Positions 56,479 through 64,000 of a stretch of 64,000 bases of DNA are shown piece by piece. Source of the stretch: Modestobacter sp. Leaf380 (GTDB taxonomy: Bacteria; Actinomycetota; Actinomycetes; Mycobacteriales; Geodermatophilaceae); NCBI RefSeq assembly GCF_001424485.1, contig NZ_LMQC01000012.1, positions 395,012 to 459,011 of the forward strand, given 5' to 3'. The position numbers and the translations under genes are program-made. Position 1 is the first letter of the stretch. Every line of letters begins with the position of its first letter. A model generated the notes under the pieces. That model was not told the origin of the DNA. It did no database searches and was given only the letters and a program-made list of their open reading frames with translations.

Positions 56479-57810
56479 TCAGGCCCGGACGCCGCCCAGC
56501 GCGGCGACCAGGTCGGCCTCGGACGGCGCGGTGCCGGCCGGGGTCGCGTCCTGCAGACGACGCAGCGCCACGATGGCCGAGTCCTCGGCCAGCTCGACGT
56601 CGGCGTAGGTCAGGTACGTGCCGGCCGGCACGTCCCGGACCAGCCGGGCGTTCGCGACGACCCCGAGGGGCACCCGCTCGTCCCGGGCGAAGTCGCCGGC
56701 GTCCTCGATCATGCCGTGCACGTGTGACCCGCCGACGCCCTCGAGCACGGTGCCCGCGGTGAGGTCGGACTTGGTGACCGCACCGACCTCGGCGGTCCAG
56801 AACTCCGAGGTCAGGCTGGCCCGCCGGTCGATGACCATCTCGGCGACCGTGAGCGGCGCCTCGACGCTGGCCAGGTGGTACGGGCGGTACAGCGCGAAGT
56901 ACGGGCCGGCGCCCATCTTCAGGTAGCTGAGCTCGTGGTTGACGTACGGGTCGTCGGTGCGGACGACGACGAAGACGCCGGGGGCCACCGGGCCGGTGCA
57001 GTAGTCGACGACGCCGGCCTTCTCCAGCACGCCGCCGTCCTCGACCAGGGCGAAGGTGTCCTGCAGGGTCGCCACCGTGGAGGGCGGGCCGTGCATGCCC
57101 TTGGTGGAGACGCCCAGGCCGGTGGTGTTGGCCAGCGCGGCCATCTCGATCATGGCCTTGGAGCCGTCCACGAAGCTGCAGAGCATCTTCGGGTTCATGC
57201 CCTTGGCCTCGGCCTCCTCCTCGAGCGAGGCGGGGGTGGCCTGGGCGTTCAGCGGGTTGTTCTTCCCCTTGCCGGCCATGACCACCTCCATCGAGAGGTC
57301 CCGGGCGTAGTCGACGAGGATCTTGCACTCGACCGGCTCGTCGCCGCGGCAGATGGAGTAGATCGCGTTCTGCGAGGTCGCGAGGTCGTGCAGCAGGCGG
57401 CCGATCGTCACGTCGGACTCGACGTTGAGGGTGGCGATGTCCATGCCGGCGAGCAGGCAGCGGACGGCGACCTGGGCGCCGATCTCGGGCACGCCGGTGG
57501 CCTCGACGACGACGTCGACGGGCAGCTCGGTGAGCAGCGAGAGGTCGTCGAGGGCGACGGCGCCCCCGGACTCGATGACCCGGACGACCTCGTCGACGTC
57601 CCGGCTGACGACCGGCGACTGGCCGGTGCCCTCGAGGGCCTCCGACGCGCGCTCGGCGACGACGTCCACGACGACGGAGACGTGCACGCCGGTCATCCGG
57701 TGCGCCTGGGCGGCGAAGCCGCGGCCCATCTGGCCGGCACCGACGAGGGCGATGCGGACCGGACGGCCGCGCTCGGCGGCCAGGGCGGCGAGCCTGGAGC
57801 TGTAGCTCAT
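56479..57810 (-). CDS. NAD(P)-dependent SAF-domain oxidoreductase (COG4091; homoserine-dehydrogenase-like / DRL-like)
   Basis: A 443-residue enzyme: Rossmann motif IALVGAGQMGRGFAAQAHRM, a catalytic domain (VVMAGKGKNNPLNAQATP, CSFVDGSKAMIEMAALANTT, HELSYLKMGAGPYFALYRPY) and a C-terminal SAF domain (LTAGTVLEGVGGSHVHG). COG4091 includes the alternative DXP reductoisomerase DRL of Brucella as well as uncharacterised proteins in polyol clusters. Here it overlaps the EIIA stop (ATGA), so it probably acts on the phosphorylated product of the PTS, and ispD lies 23 bases downstream. The substrate is not determinable from sequence. Confidence 0.85.
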   Translation of the reverse strand: MSYSSRLAALAAERGRPVRIALVGAGQMGRGFAAQAHRMTGVHVSVVVDVVAERASEALEGTGQSPVVSRDVDEVVRVIESGGAVALDDLSLLTELPVDVVVEATGVPEIGAQVAVRCLLAGMDIATLNVESDVTIGRLLHDLATSQNAIYSICRGDEPVECKILVDYARDLSMEVVMAGKGKNNPLNAQATPASLEEEAEAKGMNPKMLCSFVDGSKAMIEMAALANTTGLGVSTKGMHGPPSTVATLQDTFALVEDGGVLEKAGVVDYCTGPVAPGVFVVVRTDDPYVNHELSYLKMGAGPYFALYRPYHLASVEAPLTVAEMVIDRRASLTSEFWTAEVGAVTKSDLTAGTVLEGVGGSHVHGMIEDAGDFARDERVPLGVVANARLVRDVPAGTYLTYADVELAEDSAIVALRRLQDATPAGTAPSEADLVAALGGVRA

Positions 57811-58247
57811 GAGCGGTCCTCGGGGGAGGCGACCGGACCGGCCGGTCGCAGGATGCGGAAGGTGTCCCCGGCGGAGGGGACGACCAGGGTGTCGACGGGC
57901 AGGTTCACGTCACCGGGCATGTCGGCCTCGGGGGCGCCGTTGGCCTTGAGGTCGATGTGGCCCAGGTTGAGCAGGTTGGCCTCGACGACCGAACCGACGG
58001 CGAGCACCGGGATGCGGGCACCGCCCAGCTCGATCACGTCGCCGGTGCGCGGGCCGGCGGTGGCCACGGTCGCCTCGTGCAGGGCGGAGAAGTCGTGCAG
58101 CTCGACGGGTGAGTCGACGCCGAAGAAGACCAGGATCCCGTGGCCCTCGACGAACGTGGCGACCTGCTCGCCGACCGCGGTGACGGTGGAGGAGTAGAGG
58201 ACCTCCTCCTCCACCGTCACCGGGGACTCCGTGGTGGAGGAGGTCAC
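57807..58247 (-). CDS. PTS EIIA, glucitol/sorbitol type
   Basis: A 146-residue GutB/SrlB-like EIIA: GEQVATFVEGHGILVFFGVDSPVELHDFSALH and IELGGARIPVLAVGSVVEANLLNLGHI. The phosphorylated histidine is expected among these conserved positions. GTG overlaps the EIIB stop and its stop overlaps the oxidoreductase start, so the three are translationally coupled. Confidence 0.85.
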   Translation of the reverse strand: MTSSTTESPVTVEEEVLYSSTVTAVGEQVATFVEGHGILVFFGVDSPVELHDFSALHEATVATAGPRTGDVIELGGARIPVLAVGSVVEANLLNLGHIDLKANGAPEADMPGDVNLPVDTLVVPSAGDTFRILRPAGPVASPEDRS

Positions 58248-58615
58248 TTCTCGACCACGTCGTTGACCCCGACACCGGACACGAAGATCTCCTCCTTGAT
58301 GAAGGAGGCGAGCGGTCCGGCCGGCGAGGTCGCGTGGACGTCGACGGTCATGACCTTCTTCATCGGGTAGACCCCGACGCGCGCGGTGCCGCCGCAGTCG
58401 ATGACGGCCACGGCGATCTTGTCGAACGGGGCCGAGCTCTTGAAGCCGTCGAAGGCCTGGCCACCGGTCAGCTCGGCGATCCGGGCGGCCACCGGGTGGA
58501 TGCCACCGCCGGTGACGCTGTAGATCAGCGGCTTGTCGGCGGTCGGGGTGATGACCAGGGGGCCGCCCCAGCCGCCGCGGCCCTTGCTGATGGTGACGGA
58601 CTTGTAGTCGGACAT
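58244..58615 (-). CDS. PTS EIIB, glucitol/sorbitol type
   Basis: A 123-residue protein corresponding to the N-terminal (B) half of SrlE/GutE: SVTISKGRGGWGGPLVITPT, IYSVTGGGIHPVAARIAELTG and IAVAVIDCGGTARVGVYP with the phospho-accepting cysteine. ATG has GGAGGAGC 7 bases upstream. In E. coli it is fused to the membrane half; here the membrane half is encoded separately, 69 bases upstream. Confidence 0.85.
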   Translation of the reverse strand: MSDYKSVTISKGRGGWGGPLVITPTADKPLIYSVTGGGIHPVAARIAELTGGQAFDGFKSSAPFDKIAVAVIDCGGTARVGVYPMKKVMTVDVHATSPAGPLASFIKEEIFVSGVGVNDVVEK

Positions 58616-58684
58616 CGGGTGCTCCTCCTGCGGGGTCGCTTCGTGCTCGGGCGGCGTGGCCAGGTCGGCCACGCCGCCGGTGGA

Positions 58685-59281
58685 TCAGTTGGACGAGTAC
58701 AGGCCGAAGCTCGCGAAGTAGGCGATGACGACGGCGATCGGACCGGTGATCAGACGACTGAACAGCACCGCCGGGACACCCGCCTCGACGGTCTCCGGCT
58801 CGGCCTCACCCAGGGCCAGACCGACCGGGATGAAGTCGCAGCCGACCTGCGGGTTGATCGCGAACAGGGCCGGGAGGGCGTACTGCGGGGGGATGTCCCC
58901 GGCGCCGATGCGGGTGCCGAGCAGCACCCCGACGACCTGCGCGATGACCGCACCCGGGCCGAGGACCGGGGACAGCACCGGGATGGCGCAGAAGACGCAG
59001 ATGGCCAGCAGGCCGATCAGGCTCGACGCCAGCGGGGCGACGAAGTTGGCCAGCACGTTGCCCAGGCCGGTGTAGTTGACGATACCGACGATGACCGAGA
59101 CGAAGGCCATGAACGGGATGATGTTGCGGATGACGGTGTCGATCGTGTCGCGACCGGCCTGGTAGAGGACGCCGACGACGCCGCCGACGGCCTTGCCCAC
59201 GCGGACCAGCACACCGCTGGCCTTGCCCATCACCGAGGAGCCGCCACTGGTGGCCTTCTCGTTCTCGACGGTGGTGCTCAT
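58685..59281 (-). CDS. PTS EIIC-type subunit (C-terminal half of SrlE), glucitol/sorbitol type
   Basis: A 198-residue membrane protein matching the SrlE membrane half: DTVIRNIIPFMAFVSVIVGI, LSPVLGPGAVIAQVVGVLLG, LFAINPQVGCDFIPVGLALGEAEPETVEAGVPAVLFSRLITGP. The ATG overlaps the stop of the other IIC subunit. A 69-base gap with a ribosome binding site separates it from the EIIB gene, showing a true gene split rather than a frameshift. Confidence 0.83.
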   Translation of the reverse strand: MSTTVENEKATSGGSSVMGKASGVLVRVGKAVGGVVGVLYQAGRDTIDTVIRNIIPFMAFVSVIVGIVNYTGLGNVLANFVAPLASSLIGLLAICVFCAIPVLSPVLGPGAVIAQVVGVLLGTRIGAGDIPPQYALPALFAINPQVGCDFIPVGLALGEAEPETVEAGVPAVLFSRLITGPIAVVIAYFASFGLYSSN

Positions 59282-59883
59282 GCCAGTGCTCCCTCGGTGC
59301 GCGTGGTGTTGCGGGCCAGCAGACGCGTGGTGATCAGCTCGGTGACCACACCGCGGATGAGGATCACGACCAGGCCGACGAGCAGGAAGCGGACGGCGAG
59401 GTCGCCCAGGCCCAGGCCCAGGGTGGTGATGCCGGCGGCGATGCCGTAGTAGACGAAGAGCTCACCGGGGTTGGCGTGCGGGAACAGGCCGAGGATCGGG
59501 TGCACGAAGGACACCGACGAGTCGTAGAAGGCCGGCTTGTACTTCTCGGGCAGGAAGCGGCCCATCGTGTAGCACATCGGGTTGGTCAGGAAGAAGACCG
59601 AGAGCACCGGGAGCAGCAGGTACCGGACCGGGTACCACTGGATGCCCGGGCGGGCGGCCATCGCGCCGAAGCGCTCGATCCGCTCGATGCCGATGGCCCG
59701 CACCAGCGCGTTGACCGCGGTCAGCAGGACGATCAGCAGCGGGATGATGCCGACGAGCAGGCCGACGAAGTTGTCGGCGCCTGCCTGGAAGAGGCCGATG
59801 AACCACTCGGCGGCGTGGGCGAGGACACCGAAGAAGCCGGTGGGGTCCTCGGCCTGCGGTGTCTCGGCTGCCAGTACTGACAT
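59278..59883 (-). CDS. PTS EIIC, glucitol/sorbitol type (SrlA-like)
   Basis: A 201-residue SrlA/GutA-type transporter subunit: AEWFIGLFQAGADNFVGLLVGIIPLLIVLL, PVLSVFFLTNPMCYTMGRFLPEKYKPAFYDS, HPILGLFPHANPGELFVYYGIAAG. ATG has GAGAGGGAC upstream. It forms the translocation channel together with the next subunit. The 178-base gap before it carries a 13-bp tandem repeat. Confidence 0.87.
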   Translation of the reverse strand: MSVLAAETPQAEDPTGFFGVLAHAAEWFIGLFQAGADNFVGLLVGIIPLLIVLLTAVNALVRAIGIERIERFGAMAARPGIQWYPVRYLLLPVLSVFFLTNPMCYTMGRFLPEKYKPAFYDSSVSFVHPILGLFPHANPGELFVYYGIAAGITTLGLGLGDLAVRFLLVGLVVILIRGVVTELITTRLLARNTTRTEGALA

Positions 59884-59975
59884 GGCGTGCGTCCCTCTCT
59901 GGAACGTGGCAGGGGTGGGGGGTGCGCGGGCACGGTGCGGGGACCGTCCCCGTGGTGCGGTGGGTCGGCCGTTCA

Positions 59976-60029
59976 AGTGGTGCTGGGGGGGGTGGTACTG
60001 GGAGGTGGTGCTGGGAGGTGGTGCTGGGG
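59976..60029 (+). repeat. 13-bp tandem repeat upstream of the glucitol EIIC gene
   Basis: Three nearly identical units GGTGGTGCTGGGA (59991-60003, 60004-60016, 60017-60029) and a diverged fourth (59976-59988) lie between gutM and the EIIC gene. In the mRNA the complement is C/A-rich, so it may act as an unstructured spacer. Confidence 0.7.
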
Positions 60030-60061
60030 TCGGTGCCGGGGTGCGGGGTCGTGCCGGTGGG

Positions 60062-60508
60062 TCACACCGGTCCGGCGGCCCCGACGGTGGTGGGGGTGAC
60101 CTGCGGCCCGGCGGTGCTCGTGGCACCGGGCTCGCGGGCAAGGGCGGCGCGGAGCATCCCGGCCGCCTCGCGAGCGGCGGAGCGCTCGGAGTCTGTGAGG
60201 CCCTCGATGGGGCGGTCGCCGGCCACCACCGACAGGCGCAGGCCCACCAGGGCCGGCACCGGGTGGGGGCGGGCGGCGGTGGTGAAGCCGCGGAGGGAGA
60301 AGGCGCCGGTGACCCGCTTGTCGGCCACCGAGAGCGCGACGAAGGCGATGCCGCCGCGGTAGCGACGCCCGCCCTTGCCCACGGCGGTGGCGCCCAGCGG
60401 CCGCAGCCGCTTGAGCTCCTGGGTCCAGGCGGTGGTCTGCTTGGCGGTCAGCCACAGCTGGAGGACGGTGCCCACCACCACCGGGATCAGCAGCATCCAC
60501 AGGCTCAT
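60062..60508 (-). CDS. GutM-like transcriptional regulator/membrane protein
   Basis: A 148-residue GutM family protein (glucitol operon activator homologue): N-terminal helix (SLWMLLIPVVVGTVLQLWLTA), QTTAWTQELKRLRPLGATAVG, and a basic/beta-rich C-terminal part. ATG overlaps the stop of the SorC gene. In enteric bacteria GutM activates the glucitol operon; here it sits in second position of the operon it likely controls. Confidence 0.77.
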   Translation of the reverse strand: MSLWMLLIPVVVGTVLQLWLTAKQTTAWTQELKRLRPLGATAVGKGGRRYRGGIAFVALSVADKRVTGAFSLRGFTTAARPHPVPALVGLRLSVVAGDRPIEGLTDSERSAAREAAGMLRAALAREPGATSTAGPQVTPTTVGAAGPV

Positions 60509-61494
60509 CGGAGGGTCTCGCTCTCGTCGGTGTCGGTGTCCTCGGACCGGCCCAGCGCGAGCACGGCACGGGCCAGGCTCTCGTCGCAGACCAGCACGTC
60601 GATCAGGTGGCCGCGGAGGGCGCCCAGGACGCCCGCGGCCTTGACCCGTCCGCAGGCGACGCCCACGACGGTCGGGATGGCGGCCAGCTCGGCGAGCGTC
60701 ACCGCTAGCACCCGCTCGTGGACGGCGCCCAGCACGGGCTGGCCGGCGGCGTCGAAGTAGCGCGCGGCGATGTCGCCGACCGGCTCGGCCTTGCGCAGCT
60801 GGGCGGCCTCCTCGGCGTCCAGCGCCAGCGCGGTGAGCACCGAGGCCGAGGACCCGTGGGTCGGCGTCCCGATGCCGACGAAGGCGATGTCGGCGCGCCG
60901 GGCCTCGGCCAGGGCCTGCTCGACCGAGGCCTCCTCGGCGAGCGCGTCGCGGGCGCTGGCGGTGGTCAGGGTGGCCGGGGCGTGCAGGTAGCGGTAGGAG
61001 GCGCCCAGCCGGGAGGCCAGCTCACGGACCAGCTCGTGGCCGGAGACCTCGTTGTCCACCGCGGACAGCCCACCGACCAGCTGCACCAGCCGGACGGCGT
61101 AGTCGTGCTCGGCGGTGGTCTGCCAGACCATGGACTGCAGGGCACTCCCCCAGGACAGCGCCACGGTCATGCCGTCGCGGAGCTCGCTGAGCAGGAAGCG
61201 CCCGGCCTGGGTGCCGACCTGCTGGTCGGCGTTGCCGACGGCGGTGCGCTGGGCGACCCGGACCGACCGCAGGCCGAAGCGGGTCTGCAGCGCGGTCTCC
61301 AGCTCGCGGTCGCGGCCGGCCGGGTCGTTGACCCGGATCTCGACGACACCCTGCTCGACGGCGGAGGCGAGCATCCGGGAGACGTTGCTCCGACTCGTGC
61401 CCAGCCGGGTGGCCACCTCGGCCTGCGAGAGGTTCTCCAGGTAGTACAGCCGCGCTGCGGCCACCAGCGACTCGAGTTCTCGGGGAGCGGGCAT
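60505..61494 (-). CDS. SorC/DeoR-type sugar-binding transcriptional regulator
   Basis: A 329-residue regulator with N-terminal HTH (AARLYYLENLSQAEVATRLG, TSRSNVSRMLASAVEQGVVEI) and a SorC effector-binding domain with NagB/RpiA fold (GMTVALSWGSALQSMV, VQLVGGLSAVDNEVSGHEL, DIAFVGIGTPTHGSSASVL, VVGVACGRVKAAGVLGALRG). ATG 61494 has GGAGGT 5 bases upstream; the GTG at 61500 lies within that site and is rejected. First gene of the polyol PTS operon. Confidence 0.88.
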   Translation of the reverse strand: MPAPRELESLVAAARLYYLENLSQAEVATRLGTSRSNVSRMLASAVEQGVVEIRVNDPAGRDRELETALQTRFGLRSVRVAQRTAVGNADQQVGTQAGRFLLSELRDGMTVALSWGSALQSMVWQTTAEHDYAVRLVQLVGGLSAVDNEVSGHELVRELASRLGASYRYLHAPATLTTASARDALAEEASVEQALAEARRADIAFVGIGTPTHGSSASVLTALALDAEEAAQLRKAEPVGDIAARYFDAAGQPVLGAVHERVLAVTLAELAAIPTVVGVACGRVKAAGVLGALRGHLIDVLVCDESLARAVLALGRSEDTDTDESETLR

Positions 61495-61515
61495 CGTCAC
61501 CTCCGTTCAGCTTCG

Positions 61516-61609
61516 GCGCACCGTTGTGCGCGAGGCACAGTGGCATGTGGCGCCAGTCACCTGCAAGCCCCTTGCGCACGTTTTCTCAATTTTCCTGCAC
61601 ATCGGTGCA
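61516..61609. promoter_or_regulatory. Candidate SorC operator region
   Basis: Upstream of the regulator are two inverted repeats with a shared GYGCAC half-site: GCGCAC-CGTT-GTGCGC (61516-61531) and TGCAC-ATCG-GTGCA (61596-61609), plus a single TTGCGCAC copy near 61572. The 30 bases between are unusually AT-rich for the window (TTTTCTCAATTTTC), as expected for a promoter. Confidence 0.5.
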
Positions 61610-61674
61610 CACGGACCCCACGGCACCGGATCTCCACCGACCCCGGACGCGCGTCGGGGCGGTCAGGCGGCGGT

Positions 61675-64000
61675 TCAGCCGGTCGGACGGGCCGTCTTCG
61701 CCAGGTGCAGCCAGGTGTCGACGACGGTGTCCGGGTTCAGCGACATGGACTCGATGCCCTGCTCGACCAGCCACTCGGCCAGGTCCGGGTGGTCACTGGG
61801 GCCCTGCCCGCAGATGCCGACGTACTTGCCCCGCGCCAGGCAGGCCTTGATCGCCATCTCCAGCACCGCGAGCACCGCCGGGTTGCGCTCGTCGAAGGAG
61901 GCCGCGACCAGGCTGGAGTCGCGGTCCAGCCCGAGCACCAGCTGGGTCATGTCGTTGGAGCCGATGGAGAACCCGTCGACGTGGTCCAGGAAGGCGTCGG
62001 CCAGCAGCGCGTTGGACGGCAGCTCGCACATCATCACCACCGACAGGTCGTTCTCCCCGCGGACCAGCCCGTGCGAGGCCAGCAGCTCGACCACGCCCTC
62101 GATCTCGGCCACGGTCCGCACGAACGGGATCATGATCTTGACGTTGGTCAGGCCCATCTCGTCCCGGACGTACCGCAGCGCCTCGCACTCCATCGCGAAG
62201 CACTCGGCGAAGTCCGCCGACAGGTACCGGGAGGCGCCCCGGTAACCCAGCATCGGGTTCTCCTCGTGCGGCTCGTACAGCTCGCCGCCGACCAGGTTGG
62301 CGTACTCGTTGGACTTGAAGTCGCTCATCCGCACGATGACCGGCTCGGGGGCGAACGCCGCGGCGATCATCGAGATGCCCTCGGCCACCCGCTGGACGAA
62401 GAACTCCCGCGGCGAGGAGTACGCGGCGATCGCCTCGCTGATCTCCTCGCGCAGCCGGCCCTCGAGCTGGTCGTGGTCCAGCAGCGCCCGCGGGTGGATG
62501 CCGATCTGCCGGTTGATCACGAACTCCAGCCGGGCCAGCCCGACGCCGGCGTGCGGCAGCCGGGAGAACGCGAAGGCCTGTTCCGGCGTCCCGACGTTCA
62601 TCATGATCTTGGTGGGGATGTCCGGCATCGCGTCCAGCCGGGTCTCCTCCACCTCGAAGTCGACCAGCCCCTCGTAGACGTTGCCGGTGTCACCCTCGGC
62701 GCAGGAGACGGTGACCTCCTGCCCGTCGGTCAGCGTGCGGGTGGCGTCCCCGGTGCCCACGACGGCCGGGATGCCCAGCTCGCGGGCGATGATCGCGGCG
62801 TGGCAGGTGCGCCCGCCGCGGTTGGTGACGATCGCCGAGGCCCGCTTCATGATCGGCTCCCAGTCGGGGTCGGTCATGTCCGCGACCAGCACGTCACCGC
62901 GCCGGAAGTCGGCCATCTCCTCGATGTCGGAGAGCACCTTGACCGCGCCGGCGCCGATCTTCTGCCCGATCGCCCGGCCCTCGACGATCACCGTGCCGGT
63001 GCCGGTCAGCTTGTAGCGCTCCAACGAGCTGCCGGCCCGGGAGACCACCGTCTCCGGGCGGGCCTGCAGCACGTACAACTCGCCGTCCCGGCCGTCCTTC
63101 CCCCACTCGATGTCCATCGGGCGCCCGTAGTGCTCCTCGATGGTGAGCGCGTACCGGGCCAGCTGCAGCACCTCGTCGTCGGTGAGGGAGAGCTTCCGGC
63201 GGTCGGCCTCGTCGACGTCCACGAACTCCGTCGTCCGGCCGACGGTGGCGTCGTCGGTGTAGACCATCTTGGTGGCCTTGTCCCCCACCCCCCGCTTGAG
63301 GACGGCGGCCTTCCCGGCCCGCAGCGAGGGCTTGTAGACGTAGAACTCGTCGGGGTTCACCGCACCCTGCACGACGCCCTCCCCCAGCCCGTAGGCCGAG
63401 GTGATGAAGACCGCGTCGGGGAACCCGGACTCGGTGTCCATGGTGAACATGACGCCGGAGGAGCCGATGTCCGAGCGGACCATCCGCTGCACCCCGGCCG
63501 ACAGCGCCACCGCGTCGTGCTCGAAGCCGTGGTGCACCCGGTAGGCGATCGCCCGGTCGTTGTAGAGCGAGGCGTAGACCTCGCGGATCGCGGTGAGCAC
63601 CGAGTCGATGCCGCGCACGTTGAGGAAGGTCTCCTGCTGCCCGGCGAAGGAGGCATCGGGCAGGTCCTCGGCGGTCGCGCTGGACCGGACGGCGAAGGAC
63701 AGCTCGGCGTCGTCGCCGGTCAGCTGTTCGTAGCCGGCCCGGATGTCGGCCTCCAGGTCCTCGGGGAAGGGCTGGTCCACCATCCAGCCGCGGATCTCCC
63801 GGCCGGCCGCCGACAGCGACCGGACGTCGTCGACGTCCAGCGAGGCCAGCTTCGCGCTGATCCGCTCGGCCAGCCCGGTGTCGCCCAGGAAGTGCCGGTA
63901 GGCCGCGGCGGTGGTGGCGAACCCGTCGGGCACCCGGACGCCGGCGTCGGCGAGGTGGGAGATCATCTCGCCCAGCGAGGAGTTCTTGCCGCCGACCTCC
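61675..64000 (-). CDS. ppsA: Phosphoenolpyruvate synthase (5' end outside window)
   Basis: At least 775 residues of a pyruvate,water dikinase that makes PEP from pyruvate and ATP. The N-terminal nucleotide-binding domain is cut at the window edge (the frame reads [12 protein letters not shown] into 64000). Visible motifs: [20 protein letters not shown], catalytic His in [21 protein letters not shown], and the C-terminal barrel with [20 protein letters not shown] containing the catalytic cysteine. It faces the polyol PTS operon in the same orientation, across the SorC regulatory region, and could replenish PEP used by the PTS; HPr and EI are not in this window. Confidence 0.92.
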   Translation of the reverse strand, partial: EVGGKNSSLGEMISHLADAGVRVPDGFATTAAAYRHFLGDTGLAERISAKLASLDVDDVRSLSAAGREIRGWMVDQPFPEDLEADIRAGYEQLTGDDAELSFAVRSSATAEDLPDASFAGQQETFLNVRGIDSVLTAIREVYASLYNDRAIAYRVHHGFEHDAVALSAGVQRMVRSDIGSSGVMFTMDTESGFPDAVFITSAYGLGEGVVQGAVNPDEFYVYKPSLRAGKAAVLKRGVGDKATKMVYTDDATVGRTTEFVDVDEADRRKLSLTDDEVLQLARYALTIEEHYGRPMDIEWGKDGRDGELYVLQARPETVVSRAGSSLERYKLTGTGTVIVEGRAIGQKIGAGAVKVLSDIEEMADFRRGDVLVADMTDPDWEPIMKRASAIVTNRGGRTCHAAIIARELGIPAVVGTGDATRTLTDGQEVTVSCAEGDTGNVYEGLVDFEVEETRLDAMPDIPTKIMMNVGTPEQAFAFSRLPHAGVGLARLEFVINRQIGIHPRALLDHDQLEGRLREEISEAIAAYSSPREFFVQRVAEGISMIAAAFAPEPVIVRMSDFKSNEYANLVGGELYEPHEENPMLGYRGASRYLSADFAECFAMECEALRYVRDEMGLTNVKIMIPFVRTVAEIEGVVELLASHGLVRGENDLSVVMMCELPSNALLADAFLDHVDGFSIGSNDMTQLVLGLDRDSSLVAASFDERNPAVLAVLEMAIKACLARGKYVGICGQGPSDHPDLAEWLVEQGIESMSLNPDTVVDTWLHLAKTARPTG

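Noticed and set aside
59976..60029. CRISPR array
   Set aside because: The units are 13 bp, contiguous without spacers, and there are no cas genes.

Overview
This is a 64 kb chromosomal window from a very GC-rich actinobacterium. A mycobacterial-type XPB helicase with its Rv0862c-like partner, Rv0430/Rv0431-like neighbours, DUF5313, LytR_C, DUF2510 and GutM/SorC-type sugar-alcohol genes all fit, and I infer a Geodermatophilaceae-like genus (Modestobacter, Blastococcus or Geodermatophilus). Gene density is high, most genes are housekeeping or conserved, and there is no insertion sequence, prophage, rRNA or CRISPR array. One tRNA gene (Thr, TGT) is present. Many genes lack a ribosome binding site and instead have a -10-like hexamer [TC]ANNNT 6-8 bases before ATG/GTG, so much of the window seems to be expressed from leaderless mRNAs.

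Layout. 1-3.9 kb: end of a membrane protein gene, an acyl-CoA synthetase, and a scarred patch with a decapitated EAL-domain gene, an iron-regulated siderophore-binding lipoprotein and a decayed peptidase E. 3.9-12 kb: small membrane proteins and a DNA-repair/helicase block (helicase-associated protein, CFA synthase, XPB, DEAD/DEAH helicase). 12-22 kb: hexapeptide acetyltransferase, MHS-type transporter, DUF7282 lipoprotein, glucose-6-phosphate dehydrogenase, scramblase-like protein, M20 peptidase, HD protein, small enzymes and a second iron-regulated siderophore-binding protein. 22-24 kb: groL behind two CIRCE operators. 24-30.6 kb: a translationally coupled surface-anchoring operon (degenerate GGDEF sensor, exosortase, GT2 glycosyltransferase, anchored secreted protein, UDP-GlcNAc 2-epimerase), preceded by a second degenerate GGDEF paralogue. 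30.6-32.1 kb: a threonine-synthase-like gene behind a SAM riboswitch. 33-36.7 kb: an ABC permease with an unusual secreted-hydrolase/ABC-ATPase fusion. 36.8-54.7 kb: LytR_C/DUF3263 pair, transporters, a PTS IIB-IIA pair with a DeoR regulator but no IIC, Rieske protein, dodecin, tRNA-Thr, FetB, an S1C protease, DUF445, and cysS-rlmB-cupin.

54.7-64 kb: a degenerate IspD-like protein, a zinc-ribbon protein and true IspD lie next to a seven-gene sugar-alcohol PTS operon (SorC regulator, GutM, IIC, split IIC/IIB, IIA, SAF-domain oxidoreductase of the COG4091 type). PEP synthase, cut by the window end, follows and could supply PEP for the PTS.

Most interesting points: (i) the COG4091 oxidoreductase (same broad family as the alternative DXP reductoisomerase DRL) sits between a sugar-alcohol PTS and ispD, suggesting a link between polyol uptake and the MEP isoprenoid pathway; (ii) the SAM-riboswitch-controlled threonine-synthase-like enzyme may really serve methionine synthesis; (iii) the exosortase operon; (iv) the hydrolase-TM-ABC fusion; (v) a set of long, perfect, unrelated intergenic palindromes without U-tracts.
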